64,000 nucleotides of DNA from Gnetum montanum (lineage: Eukaryota; Streptophyta; Gnetopsida; Gnetales; Gnetaceae), in assembly GCA_015680685.1 (NCBI GenBank), contig MNCI01024031.1, positions 490,327 to 554,326 on the forward strand, written 5' to 3'. The position numbers were made by a program, and so were the translations under genes. Below, piece after piece: positions 1 to 11,603 of the stretch. Numbering within the stretch: the first letter of the stretch is position 1; each line of letters opens with the position of its first letter. A model generated the notes under the pieces. The model was not told the origin of the DNA. It did no database searches and worked only from the letters and a program-made list of their open reading frames with translations.

Positions 1-128
1 GTACCAAAAGTACATGTAAATATGGAGTTAAGATTTCAAACCTTATAAGCAAATATCATTATATCCAAGAAATTTGAAGTTCTAATTTCAACAAGCATAT
101 GAAAGAATGGGTATTAGCATACATAATT

Positions 129-1013
129 TATGAAATGTAAATAAGTTTGCTACATTAACATGTATGCATTGACATATGCCCATTGACACATAAATATATC
201 ATTTGATGTGTGGATGCATATGTGTTGATATGATTCAATCCTTTTCCTATATAAGTGCATGTACCCATCACACTTATAACACCTTTGATCATTCTTGTAG
301 TGAGGCTCTAATAGTTTTTATCCATGAAGGTTGAAATTTTTCTCGTCTAAGTGCCCATAGTAAGGTTTGAGTCAATTGTACATAATTTCATTTGAATGCA
401 TCATGTAGCTAGATACTTATGCATGATGACAATGAAATTGATATTGATTCCATCAATTGAAGCAATTAGATGAGCATTTAGTTTACTTTTCATTAGTTTA
501 TCCTTAATGCATTTTACTTTTCTGTACTTAGCAATTAAATATTTTATTTAATAGTAGCACTTGAGTACAACTACTTTGAGCATAATGTATTGACGTTTCA
601 TAATCTTAGTAGTGGATACTTGATATGCCTAGTACTAGACATTTGGTAAGCCAACAAAATTCATATAAGTTTAGGATATGTATGGAAAGGGGAAATAGAT
701 ACTCAATGCTTAGGATAGTATAGAATTCTTTCATGCTCGTAGTTAATTAGTTTAATAGTTAATATTTTAATATATTATTATTTTAATATTTTAAATATTA
801 TAATAATAAAAATGAAACTATCTTATGCCCTAGTGATAGTTAACCATACCACTTAAACCAACATAAGTTATGATTGGGAAGACAATGACCTACCATCTAA
901 TGCTTAGTTATCTAGAACATCACGTAAGCCTAAGGTCCATGAAATTTAATCAAATTACATGTGAATGCTTGTGATCTATATGGTTGGGCATAGGAAACTC
1001 TCATTGTTGATCA
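129..1013 (+). mobile_element. Athila-like LTR, plus orientation, start uncertain
   Basis: This stretch resembles the 3' LTR of element C near 41.75-42.52 kb. It shares the ATGCATTGAC-type palindrome region, a TATA-like CTATATAAG near 250, a central block with a 'gtggatacttg' type motif, and the reversed CCAACCATA end block near 980-1013. It ends in TTGTTGATCA, a decayed form of CTCATCA. The left end is set only by rough alignment. Any internal region of its element would lie before the window. Confidence 0.5.
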
Positions 1014-1021
1014 ATAACTAG

Positions 1022-1898
1022 TGATGAGTGGCAGGTACCCCCTATGCCCAACCATAAAAATTATGAGCATTCATGCATGATCTAGTCGAATTTTGTGGAA
1101 GGGACTAGTTTGGCATCTATATCATTAAGTATTGATTGTAGTTCACTATCTTCCCACTTGGAATAGTGATAGCTTTGTCATGTATGATTTATTCCAAGGT
1201 GAGGCATATGATGGTTGATGTTGTTTCTACTTTATGCTACTCCTAACAATAATAGAGAAATTAACTATTTAATCTAATTAACAATAGAAAGTAAATTCTA
1301 AACTAGCCTACAAATGATGAGTGTCTATTCCTAGCTTTCCATCCACATCTTGAACTCATGTATCCACTACTGGGATTACTAGGTGCTACGCTACTAGATG
1401 AACCAAGCAATAACATTGTTGGAATTACCCAGTGAATATGTGTTTATGCTTGAAAATAGTCATGCTCATTCCACCAATTGATTAACTTGCATGAAATGTA
1501 GATATTATCTAAGTACATAAAAAGTAAATTGCATGGAAAGTAAATCTAATCCAAGTCAAAGTTTTGCAATGAATAAGAATCAATCTCGATCTTATTGATA
1601 TTCATGGAATGTGTACAAGTACATTGCCACTGGAATAAAATGTTGTACAATTGACTCAAATCCACATTGCAGGCACTTACTAAATGTTCTCTAACACTAC
1701 AGAATAAAACTGCAAGGGTTCGACTACTCTATTGACAAAAGATGCCCAATACACAACGGGAGAATGCGTATTTATAGGCAAAGACAAATGTTGCATTGAC
1801 GTGGTAAATATTACATCAGTGGGATCTCATCCATGCAGTCATGTTGATGTAGCTACATTGACACAATCCCATTGATGCAGACAATTGATGCTTCATCA
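1022..1898 (-). mobile_element. Athila-like LTR (3' LTR of a minus-strand element, F)
   Basis: It begins TGATGAGTGGCAGG and ends CTTCATCA, the same termini as the LTRs of elements A, B and D. A minus-strand TATA box (CTATAAATA) is at 1769-1777. The U3 carries ATTGATGC-type motifs rather than the GATATCGC motifs of A, B and D. A polypurine-type sequence (TACCCCATGAT on the plus strand) follows at 1899, as expected next to a 3' LTR. No matching 5' LTR was found. Confidence 0.7.
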
Positions 1899-2129
1899 TA
1901 CCCCATGATTGAGTAAAAATTTATCCTTGAGTTAACAAGATAGGACTAAGCTTCCTTTACAAAAAATTGGAAAAGTATGGTATTATTAACTAATGCTAAC
2001 TATGTTAAGAGCTACACTAGGGAAATTGGAGGAGAAATTAATTTCATACATTAAGATTTGGGGTTGAAATCGTATTTACAACTCTCAAACACTAGGGATC
2101 TTTTCTCACAAAAATCAAAAACTGTCCTC

Positions 2130-2645
2130 CACATGTTGTAGATGAGAAATTAATTGGAAAATTAACCCCATACACTGTGAGTGAGAAATTAGATGGGAAA
2201 TAAATCCCACATGATATGGATGGAAAATTAGCTAGGAAATAAATCCCACATCTTGTGGGTGGAAAATTAGTTGAGAAATAAACCCACATGTTGTGGGTGA
2301 AAAATTAGTTGGGAAATTGACTCCACCTGTTGTGGGAGGAAAATTAGCTAGGAAATAAACCCTGTATGCTATTGGTGGAAAATTAGCTAGAAAATAAACC
2401 CCATATGTTGTGGATGGAAAATTAGTTGAGAAATAAACTCCACATGATGTGGGTGGGAAATTAGTTGGAAAGCAAACCCCACATGGTGTAGATGAAAAAT
2501 TAGTTGGGAAATTAATCCCACATGTGTGGGTGAAAAATTAGCTAGGAAATTAATCACAAAAATTGTGGATGGGAAATTAGCTAGGAAATTAACCTCATAT
2601 GTTGTGATTGGAAAATCAGCTAGGAAATTAATTCCATATGTTGGC
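2130..2645. repeat. 39-bp minisatellite, about 13 copies
   Basis: A degenerate tandem array with unit close to GGAAAATTAGCTAGGAAATA plus AACCCCACATGTTGTGGGT. Unit length is 37-40 bp. Because 39 is divisible by three, the minus strand shows a spurious 13-residue protein repeat. There are no unique spacers, so it is not a CRISPR array. It lies just inside element F. Confidence 0.9.
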
Positions 2646-2701
2646 CTATCTTGTCAAAATAATTTTTTATTAACCCAAATGTTGCTCATCTAGTCCTATA
2701 T

Positions 2702-2758
2702 GCTGGGATGTGGACCCCATGCTGACATGTGGACCCCATGCTAACATGTAGACTCAAC
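2702..2758. repeat. Three 19-bp tandem repeats
   Basis: Three adjacent 19-bp units start at 2702, 2721 and 2740, with core GCTGACATGTGGACCCCAT. The third is diverged. They sit just after the 39-bp minisatellite. Confidence 0.85.
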
Positions 2759-2759
2759 A

Positions 2760-5700
2760 ACTCCAATTTCAAGCATCAATTTCCAAAAAATAATATGAAA
2801 ATGAAATTGGGAATGAAATTAGCTTACGAAACTCATAAGTTGACATACTGGGTCAAACATGTTGATAACCTACCCCATGATACTCACATGCTAGGAATGA
2901 AAATATTTAGTTTTCTATACCTTATTTCACCTAAAAACCATTATTTTATCCAATTATAGCCTATTTTCATTCATGTTTTGCTCATTTTGATCATATAATG
3001 ATCTAGAAAAATAAATAATATTATTTGTTATATTATTTTGCTTTATTTTAACTTTGTTTGATAAGAATATGGTGCAGATGTCACTTAATGTATGCTTATT
3101 ATCATGCAGGATTAAACCATGTAGATGTGGATATAATTCAACTTGCCCTTAGGTTTTATGAACTCTTTGAGTGATGTTGTTTGATTAAATTAACCTTGAA
3201 ATGCTTAAACCTTAAGCTTGGAAGCCTTTTGATAATAGCCTTAATACCATGAAATAGCCCAATTATGAAGTCTAAACCCTCAAAAATTAGTCTATCCTAG
3301 ACACCACTAAATCCCTACAAGACAGTATGCAAATCTTCAAATGGCCTTAATCATATTAAAAATTGACATGTTTACTTATAGCCTTTATTTGTCTTTGTTT
3401 AAAGGTTTGGATGGATGACTAATGTTGATAACTCTAGTGGCCTACAATAAGTAAGGTTGCATGATCTTCTATCTCTTTTTACCAACTCAAAATACTACAA
3501 ACTTTGTATGAATATGTAAAATTAGATATAGAGTTCTCATGTTTTTCCAATTGTATCTCATGTTGAACTATATTTTATTGCTATTTCCTATAACCTTTTG
3601 TAAGCACATGTATTCTTTGACTAGTTCTCTTGTCCTCTTGGAGTTTTGTTTGTAGGATGAGCCCAAAATCATTACAAAGGTGTGACTCGTCACAATAGTG
3701 AGGTACCATGTATTCTCAATAGATCAAATATGACTAGCTTTTTAACCTTGTCAATAATGCTTACCTCACATCACTTCCATTATCCCTTATGAGCCATCAC
3801 CCCATAACTAGATTGCAGCCCCCCTTACCTTGCTAACAATGAAAACCTATGTTTGACATTCATGTACCATGGCCATGTGACATCTTGGACATGCTCCATA
3901 AAAAATTTCATTGAATCTCCAAGTAGTTCATTTAGTGAGAAAACAAAAAATTCAGCCTTGGCATTAAAAATAAATGAAGGTTTCACTACTAGAAAAAAAA
4001 GAGAAAAGGAGAAGAAAATGTTAAGAAAGAAAAGAGGCTAATGTAGCCTAAAGTTAAGCAAATCAATAGCTCTAAAAAATGAGATCGAATTGGTCAAAGA
4101 AGCCTAAGAAAAAAGAAATAGTTTCTATAAACATCATCAAGTAATTGGCAGTTTAAGCATAAATCATGAAGATCTCATCAACAAGAAAACATATCACTAT
4201 GTCATAACCATGATGTCAACACATTGAGAATTCTCCATTAGCCCATGTAACCATTCTCCAATAACCAACATGGACATTATCTCACCCTAAATTATTATCA
4301 TGGCATTGTGATCTTATTTCATCATTCTGAGCACTTGTTGGCATGATTTGACAACTATAGAATCAAATGTTGATAGAGAGCATTGGTGATGAATCTACAG
4401 TAGTTTTTTGCATTCTTTATTAATATCTCTTGGGTCAATCATCAAAATATCAAGACAGAGGGGCTAATGAAATACCTCAAAGAAAATTCATGTTTTGATC
4501 ATGACGCCTAGTAGCGAAATTTTTATTAAGTAATTTTGGTAGGGATTTAAGAGCAAAAATAATTATCTTGTTTTTCCATAAAAACTCCTATCCTATGGCC
4601 ATATTTTGGCAAAAATCATGTACCTTTATTTTTATGTAAAAGGAAGGTTATAGCTCACAATCTATGAATTTTATTATGCCAATGTATTAGAGGAAAAATG
4701 GAAAATATGCTACTAATTTTGGGCATGACAAGCTAAAATTGCTAGTAGCCCATATGCTATAGTTTTAGGCCATGAAAATAGTCCAAATATGCTACCAAAT
4801 GTAATGGTAACATAAAAAAACGTTGGTCATCCATATTCTATAGTTTTAGGCCATGAAAATGATCCAAAGACACCATCTAATGGTATAGAAAGTACATGGA
4901 AATGTAACTAACAGAAGTGCAACAAATTTAAGGTCTATCTATGCTAGATTTAGCATCATTTTGGGGCTTTTTGGCACATCTTTTGGTAAAGAGATCACTT
5001 GGTAGTAACAAAAGTAATAAAGACCATTTTAGCAAAGAACAAAGAAGTAGTTGTAGATTTTTATAGCCTTTTTTAATGTATATCATTGAAAGTAGAAAGA
5101 ACTTGTGACAATATTTATTGCAGTGTAGATCAACTATACAGACAAGTTTAGTAAAGTGAAAAACAAACCATGCCTCCTACACTAGATCTTACAAGATATT
5201 TTTTTTTATTCTTATGCTTTTAAAAGTCTTAATATATACTCCCTAAACCTTTGTTTCATATAATATTTTATAGTATTAAATATAAAGTTTTCAGTTACTT
5301 GTTACCACATTTTTGCATATTTTTTGCACTTTTTTCCCTACTCAGTCCAATGCTAAAACGAACATTACAGGTTTTCCATCATTTTAATTTAATATGCTTA
5401 GTAATAGATTTTTAAGTCCTTAGATAATTGAAAATACCACCTATGGTGCCCTAGATCCTTTCAAGACCCATGAATCCTAGGCTTAAAACTGTTTCATATA
5501 GAATTTTTTAGTTTGCTAATACCAATTTTTTTCATTTCTACAATTGAATGAATAATTATATATGTAGTGAAACCACCTCATCCATTACCCTTACTTTTAC
5601 TAATAATAGGTTCTTATCATAGGAATAATGTGATTTTTATCACATAAAACTAAAATTTACTTATGATCATTATGACTAAAAGAAAATGTGAAGGACCAAG

Positions 5701-5916
5701 TAGGATTAGAAAATGGTGTGATATCAAGGATTCTTTAGAATCTTTCTATAAGTACTACTAATTCATATGGATTATATCATTACTCATATTTTTATTATGA
5801 TAAAAGCATGATCTTTTGTAAATGTTGTTACATTACTATGAAATTGTAAATACATGTATCCATACTTGAAGTTAGTCTTTTAGTAAATATAACATAATAA
5901 ATAATTAATTCATACA
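2760..5916. other. AT-rich region with no recognisable gene
   Basis: No ORF here has coding character or family similarity that I can recognise. The one local structure is a 22-bp exact direct repeat at 4758-4779 and 4839-4860 (core TTTTAGGCCATGAAAAT), which marks an old duplication with an 81-bp period. Confidence 0.6.
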
Positions 5917-5921
5917 TAAGC
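5917..5921. repeat. Target-site duplication of element A, left copy (TAAGC)
   Basis: TAAGC lies directly before the left LTR and is repeated exactly at 14538-14542 after the right LTR. This fixes the borders of element A. Confidence 0.92.
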
Positions 5922-6717
5922 TGATGAGTGGCGAGGTACCCCTACACTCAAACATACGAATACGAGCGTTACATGCTCAATTCGGTCGAACTTCGCAGAT
6001 GGACTAGTTGTGGCATCTAGACAGTTAGCCTTAGGTTGCAATTTGTTGTCTTCCCACTTGGACTAGTATTAGCTTTGTCATGTATGGTTTAGTCTAGAGT
6101 GAGGTGTATGATGGGTTTCTAATCTAATGCTACTCCTGAAGGCAATGGAAAGTAATATTATCTAACCTAAGAGAGAAAGGGTAAGAGAATCTAATCTAGC
6201 CTAAGTGCGATGAGCATCTGTTCCTTGATTATCTATACACACCTTGGACTTCGTGCACAACTACCGCTAGGATTACCAAGCGCAGATCCTAGGTACGCTA
6301 CTAGGTTACCAAGTAGTCACACTTAAGTGCTCGTAATCAAGTAGTACTCATTCTGCATTTTAACATGAGTTTAAGGGTGAGAGAGATTAACTAGGAAAGT
6401 AGTAAATAAAAATTAATTAAATGATGAATCTAAGTAAATGCTATAATGATGAAGTAATCTTGATCTTTATTGTTGGTCATGTGCATGTCCAAGTACGTCA
6501 CACTCAAATAAACGATGTTGTACAATTACAATCACCACACTACAGGCATACACTGGGAAATAATTCTAACCTTAAGAAGGAAAAACTGCAAGAGTTTGGC
6601 TAAGGGACTAAAAAATAGATGCCTAAACTCATCTGTCTACCTCTTATTTATAGATGAGGAGATAGGCCACGATATCCCGTACGCAATATTGCGATTGCCC
6701 CAAATGACGACTCATCA
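5922..6717 (-). repeat. 3' LTR of element A
   Basis: Starts TGATGAGTGG and ends GACTCATCA. A minus-strand TATA box (CTATAAATA) is at 6645-6653. U3 palindrome-like GATATC/AATATT motifs lie between it and the LTR edge. It pairs with 13722-14537. Confidence 0.9.
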
Positions 6718-6730
6718 TACCCCCATGACT
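6718..6730 (-). promoter_or_regulatory. Polypurine tract of element A
   Basis: On the minus strand the sequence AGTCATGGGGGTA directly abuts the 3' LTR, the position of the plus-strand DNA primer in LTR retroelements. The same 11-mer recurs at other places in these elements. Confidence 0.75.
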
Positions 6731-6883
6731 AAATGAAAACTCGTCCTCAAGTTATAGTGATTACACAATGGATAGGTATGGGATTATTAGATGGAAAGAA
6801 ACCAGATTATGCCACAGTGTGGAATGAAAAAAAATGAAGACACAACACAAATGATGTTCTACATCTACAAAAATGGGTGGAAC

Positions 6884-9671
6884 TCATGTAGTTCCAGGTG
6901 GCAGTGGCTCCTCCATTGGTGCTTTCCCTTTGTCTTGTGCTTCAAGTTTTGAGGCTTGATGACATTGAAGTATGTCTTGGAGCTTCTCCTCTTTGGTCTG
7001 ATGGTCTTGTTCCATCCATGCTAATGTTTCAATGTTTGATAGAGTCAACACTTCCCACAGAAAGGGTAGTTGTGGAAAAATTTGATTGGCCTTGACATAC
7101 CAAGCCGCAAACACCCATTGTTCCTCCTCATAGGCTCTAGCTTTATCCTTGTACTCTTGAAAATCTACTAGCCATTGAGCCAAGTCCATTATGGCACCTT
7201 TCTGTCCTTGGTAGCTGGCTTTCACCACCTCAAGTTCAGAATTTGCAACTTCTAGTTTCTCCAACAATTTCTTACATTATGCAAATTTTGCTTCATATTT
7301 GATGTGGATGGTTGCTACCTGCTGCTTAAGATCTATCCTTGAGTGTCCTTCTCTTAACATGTTAAGGTTGGCATATCTTAGATTTTCCAACTCCATATAT
7401 TCTATCAAATCTTGAATCTGCAGGTCCCGGCTCTTAACTTCCCCTTGGTGGGCGAAGGCATATGTGTCCAATATGGCCCTCCAGTCAATGTGTTGAGCAC
7501 TAATAGCGTTGATGTGGGCCTTGGCCATATGGATTTCCTTCTCAAGGATCTATTTTTACATCCCCACATGATCTCAGAAGTTCTCCTTCAACTTTTCATG
7601 CTATTTAGCCTCATTTTGTCATGCGCTTATCTCAATAGCTGACTTTTGACGAATGGCACGTACCTCCTCCATCGAGAGGGTTCGATTCTCTCTAGCTAAA
7701 TGACTTATGTCTTGGTTGATCTAGATGAATTTTTCTCACAATTGATGAAAGTGTTCCTCAAGAATGTTCTTTTGCTTTTCCACAATGGTCAACCGAAGGT
7801 TGTCTACAATGAGCTGCTTGTTTTCTTCTTGTAAGGCATTGAGTGCCTTGATATGCGTATGAGTTTGCACCTATGCGGTGGAAGCATCCAAAATGGCCTT
7901 CTCTTTTTCATCAGCCACCTTTTTATTCTCTGCTATTAGCTTGGTTAGTTGCTTAGTTCTAAAATTTTCTAGCTAGTCTGTAGGAACAAATTGCAGAGGG
8001 TCCCGCTATGCTGCTTGTAAGGCCACGAGCTACTTTTGTAGTTTCTGCACCTCAACTTTAGCATGCTTGGCCCTCACTTCTATTAAGACTAGCTTTCCCT
8101 TTGTGGAAATGAGGTCTGACTGAATTTTTGTAACATCCTGAGGGATGTCAAATAGGGATGTCATTACTTGCCCTGTTTGGAGCAATCAATTAAGTGCATC
8201 CTCATGTTCTGCAAGAGTCATTGAGATTCTGGCCAAAGTTTAAGCATCCTGTGCTCCTATGAGATCTGTCGGTGGCATAACAGGTACATTAAATGATTCT
8301 TTGATGTGGTCCACGACCACTTCTGTAGCTCCTGTAGCATTTTGGTGTTGCATGACCACCATAGTGGCCCCTTCACCAATTTCTAACTACACCTGGAAAG
8401 ATGCCACATTTCCTGAGATCTGTTGTGACCATCTACTTTCCCCTCCTCCTGTGTGAATAGAAATTTTTATTCTTGTACGATCCAAAGAAATAGTGGGCTA
8501 AATGGCATCATCGATGACGTGGAAGAGGTTTATGTCATCATGACTTCCCCAACTGATCGTCTGAGTGATGGCCCTAAGATGGCTCATCGAGGGTCTGTAG
8601 TCTTGCGGTGGTGGCGACTGATCCTGGCCTATGCTAGGCCCTACTTCCTGCTATTGGCTGGGACCCATGCTTGGAAGTTGGCTGGGTCCTGCAAGTTAAG
8701 TTGTAGTTGGTCCAACCATCTGTTCTTCTTCTTGTTTTAGTCCCAGCTCTTCACCAATGATTTTCCTTGGAGCTGGCACCTTTAGCAATTCAACATATGA
8801 AGCAGTCTAGGCTTTTTGGAGGACATCATTGGTGTACCCCCGCATACCAGCACATTGGCAAATCTTTTTGATAAGACAAGGAAAAGGAAGCACCATCTTC
8901 CCTGTCTTCCGTTCCTCAAACTGCCTTAGGATCTCCATTAAATATAGATGGGGAGGTTAGCGTTAACCTTTTCCATCAACATTGCACATCCTCTAGCTGC
9001 ATACATTGATATTCTTTTCAAGCCCTTTGTGGGGAAGAGGTGGTATGTTCCAATTTTAAAGTAAATCCTCTCTTCCATCGTCAACTCACCAAATGTTTTT
9101 TCTCTGCCATAAGCCCTTTCCAACCAATCCCATTGCACATCGAGGTATGAACGGGTGGATAACTGAGCAACTTTGGGCCCTATATTCAAAAGGTATAACA
9201 CTTCCAAAATGGCTTGCGCAGAGAAATCAACTATCACACCACAAATATTGACAGTGGTGCCTTGCTTCCTATTGTGCCAAAATTGGTACATCTCTCCTAG
9301 GTACTAGGCATTGCTTTCAGAGAGGGTAGGCCATAATGGGGATCCTTTGAGGTGATCCCTAATGGCCTCAGGAGTGAACTCTACAAAAGATTTGAAGTTC
9401 AATTCCACAATCATCACAGTGAATGTGGACTTTTCATGGATGGCTTGAACACAATCTTGGGGCAACATGAGATGTTGTCCCTATTCAGGCACTACAGTAG
9501 CTCCTCCTTCTACCTACCCAGACTGTACATTAGGAGGATCTTCTTGATGAATGTTGAATGATTTTTCCTCCTGTTCTGCATGTTTTTGGTAGGATCTTAT
9601 CTTCCACCTCTCCGAGATCGCTTATTTCCACCTTGAGAAGGACCTTCCTGTTGTCCGCGTTTCAGGGCCAT
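6884..9671 (-). pseudogene. Third ORF of element A (post-gag/pol ORF, broken)
   Basis: A decayed long reading frame lies between the pol position and the 3' LTR, where Athila elements carry their extra (env-like) ORF. It begins with an ATG at 9669-9671 right after TGATTGCAG, a good 3' splice-site context. The first residues are basic (MALKRGQQEGPSQGG), then a stop. The best kept part (9291-8938) is a globular segment with LNIGPKVAQLSTRSYLDVQW and a TYHLFPT motif. It is followed by long charged, coiled-coil-like segments (7528-7277 and 7267-6884, rich in E, K, Q and L). Element C has a homologous region on the plus strand at 38.7-41.5 kb. Its function is unknown. No signal peptide or clear membrane segment was seen, so 'env-like' describes position only. 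Confidence 0.6.
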
Positions 9672-11603
9672 CTGCAATCACATGAGGCCAAGCATTTGTA
9701 AGGTTGTTTTTTAAGTTAAGTTATACCTTACTGCTTGCCTTAATTAATTAATTTGTTTATCTTCGTGTGATCTTGCCTGAAAGATTGTAATAATGAGTCC
9801 ATTTTACTTAGGTGGCTTTTTTTCCAATTTTAGATTCCCAATATACCTAGGGATTAAATGATTTTTGGGCACGATTACTCTAAGTGTTATAGCTAATTAT
9901 CCTAGATGATGTCCTTTGGGTGATGATAAATTCCAAAAAATTTAGGCACTTTTCGGCAGGTGTCCCTCCCCCACGACTATGTTGAACACTCTGGGTTCAA
10001 GCAGGTTCAAACGGAATTAAAATAGAAGTACCAGTAAGCGATATATAGTTAGAAAAGTAAGGGTTTCTCAATCGCAAGTCATAGAGAAAAAATTTGAAAA
10101 CTCCCCTGTGTGAATGACAAAAATAATGCTAAGTGTTGCAGGGGGGGGTAACCTATTTATAGGTTGCAGGGACACGATATCGCATACGATACATCGTGTA
10201 CGGGATATCATGGCCCTAGTGACATGAGGCACAACAAAAATACCAAATTTTTAAAGGATTTTTTTTTTGAAATCAACATTGTAAGCTGAGGAAATTGGGC
10301 TATTATGAAGGAGTTCTAGGGTAATTCCATTAATTCGAAAGGCATAATTAATGATGATGGTGTGGATCTTATCAATAAAAACTTGGGTGGTAAGAAAAAG
10401 GCTATGTGATGGTTCATGGGAACGTTGAAATTCAGAGGGGTAATAATAAGGAAATAATGTTATGAAAAATAAGCTAAGGGTGAGAAATGGTGTGTGTAAG
10501 CTATATCACAAGTGAAGATTACAAAAGATTACACAAGTGGGTCCTTCCAAAGTAGGTTCCAACCTATAATGCCCTTGTGTAACCACACTTAAAGTATCCG
10601 TGGGCACTAGAAGGGTTAAATGTAATCCAAACTAATTCCACAAAACACACACAAGTAATTATCACTAGAATGAGATGTGAATTCTACGCTACACGAGACA
10701 CGAGCTATAATTACACGAACAATGAGATGAGACAAACTATAGAAAGGGATCGTAGAGATTGGGACATGAGGTAATTGACCCAGGGCACAGTGAATCCTGC
10801 ATGTAAAGCATGATTAATGTGTCATTTAACCCATCGTTCCAAGATCAGGATCAAGTCCATCCTTCTAATCAATGACATCACATTGTTTCATCCCATAATG
10901 AACATTTATGAGAGTACCATAACAACAAGGCGTATGATCACTTGGCGTTTTGTTCAAGGAAGGAGTTATTTTTTTGTTTTGTGGCATTTTTCTTTTCATT
11001 TTCATTTCTTTTCTCTTTTGTTCTTCTTTTCGAATATTGAATCCAGAGAAGCCACCAACCTTCAGGCATGGGTGCATGTCTTTCCAGTGGAACCCCCTAT
11101 AACAACATTGGATTTTTGAGTGCCCTTTTGATTACTCTTACTCCCATTTTCATTAGATCTACAAGGATCTTAGTACAACCATGTTGCATGATAACTCCCA
11201 CAGAAGCCACCAAAGAGAATCCACAAGTCCCCTTGATGTCACACCCTAATCATCCCTCTTGGTCCATCCTTCTTCATTCTGGGTACAATGAACAAAAAAT
11301 TAATTTTAAGTTTTAAGAATTTCAAGAATATCACTGTACCCTTGAACAAAACCTCTTATTTGTAGAATGGATGAGTGGGTGTAATGGGCTCACTCTCCAA
11401 ATAATTGATCACTCGAGACTTGATAACATAGAACACACCTCAACCAACGATTCACATGAGTGTTTTATTAGTAGACGAGATTACTTATAAAAAGAAGAAA
11501 ATACCAAAAGACAAAAAGATAAAACAAGAAGTTGAAAAATGAAAAATTGGAAAATAAAAAGTTGTAAAATTAAAGAAAAATAAAAAATGGTTATTAATCC
11601 TGC
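9672..11603 (-). other. Non-coding stretch between gag and third ORF of element A
   Basis: It includes a block conserved in B (near 44.1 kb), C (near 37.9 kb), D (near 28.0 kb) and G (near 15.05 kb), with the core AAGTAGG...GCCCTTG on the plus strand at about 10530-10590. It also holds a TATA plus palindrome module at 10154-10210. No coding sequence was recognised. The small overlapping ORFs at 10.8-11.3 kb have no family features. Confidence 0.6.
10154..10210 (-). promoter_or_regulatory. Possible internal promoter module upstream of the third ORF
   Basis: A minus-strand TATA box (CTATAAATA, 10154-10162) is preceded in the transcription direction by GATATC palindromes (10175-10210). This is the same arrangement as in the U3 of the Athila-like LTRs. 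It lies about 480 bp upstream of the third-ORF start codon. The promoter role is inferred from motif content only. Confidence 0.45.

Noticed and set aside
2130-2645. Possible CRISPR array
   Set aside because: Units are directly adjacent with no unique spacers, and the setting is a plant genome. The same holds for the 46-bp array at 25651-26156.
3853-4041. 62-codon open frame ending in K/R-rich sequence
   Set aside because: It is short, low-complexity at its end and in AT-rich DNA. There is no family similarity and no gene context.
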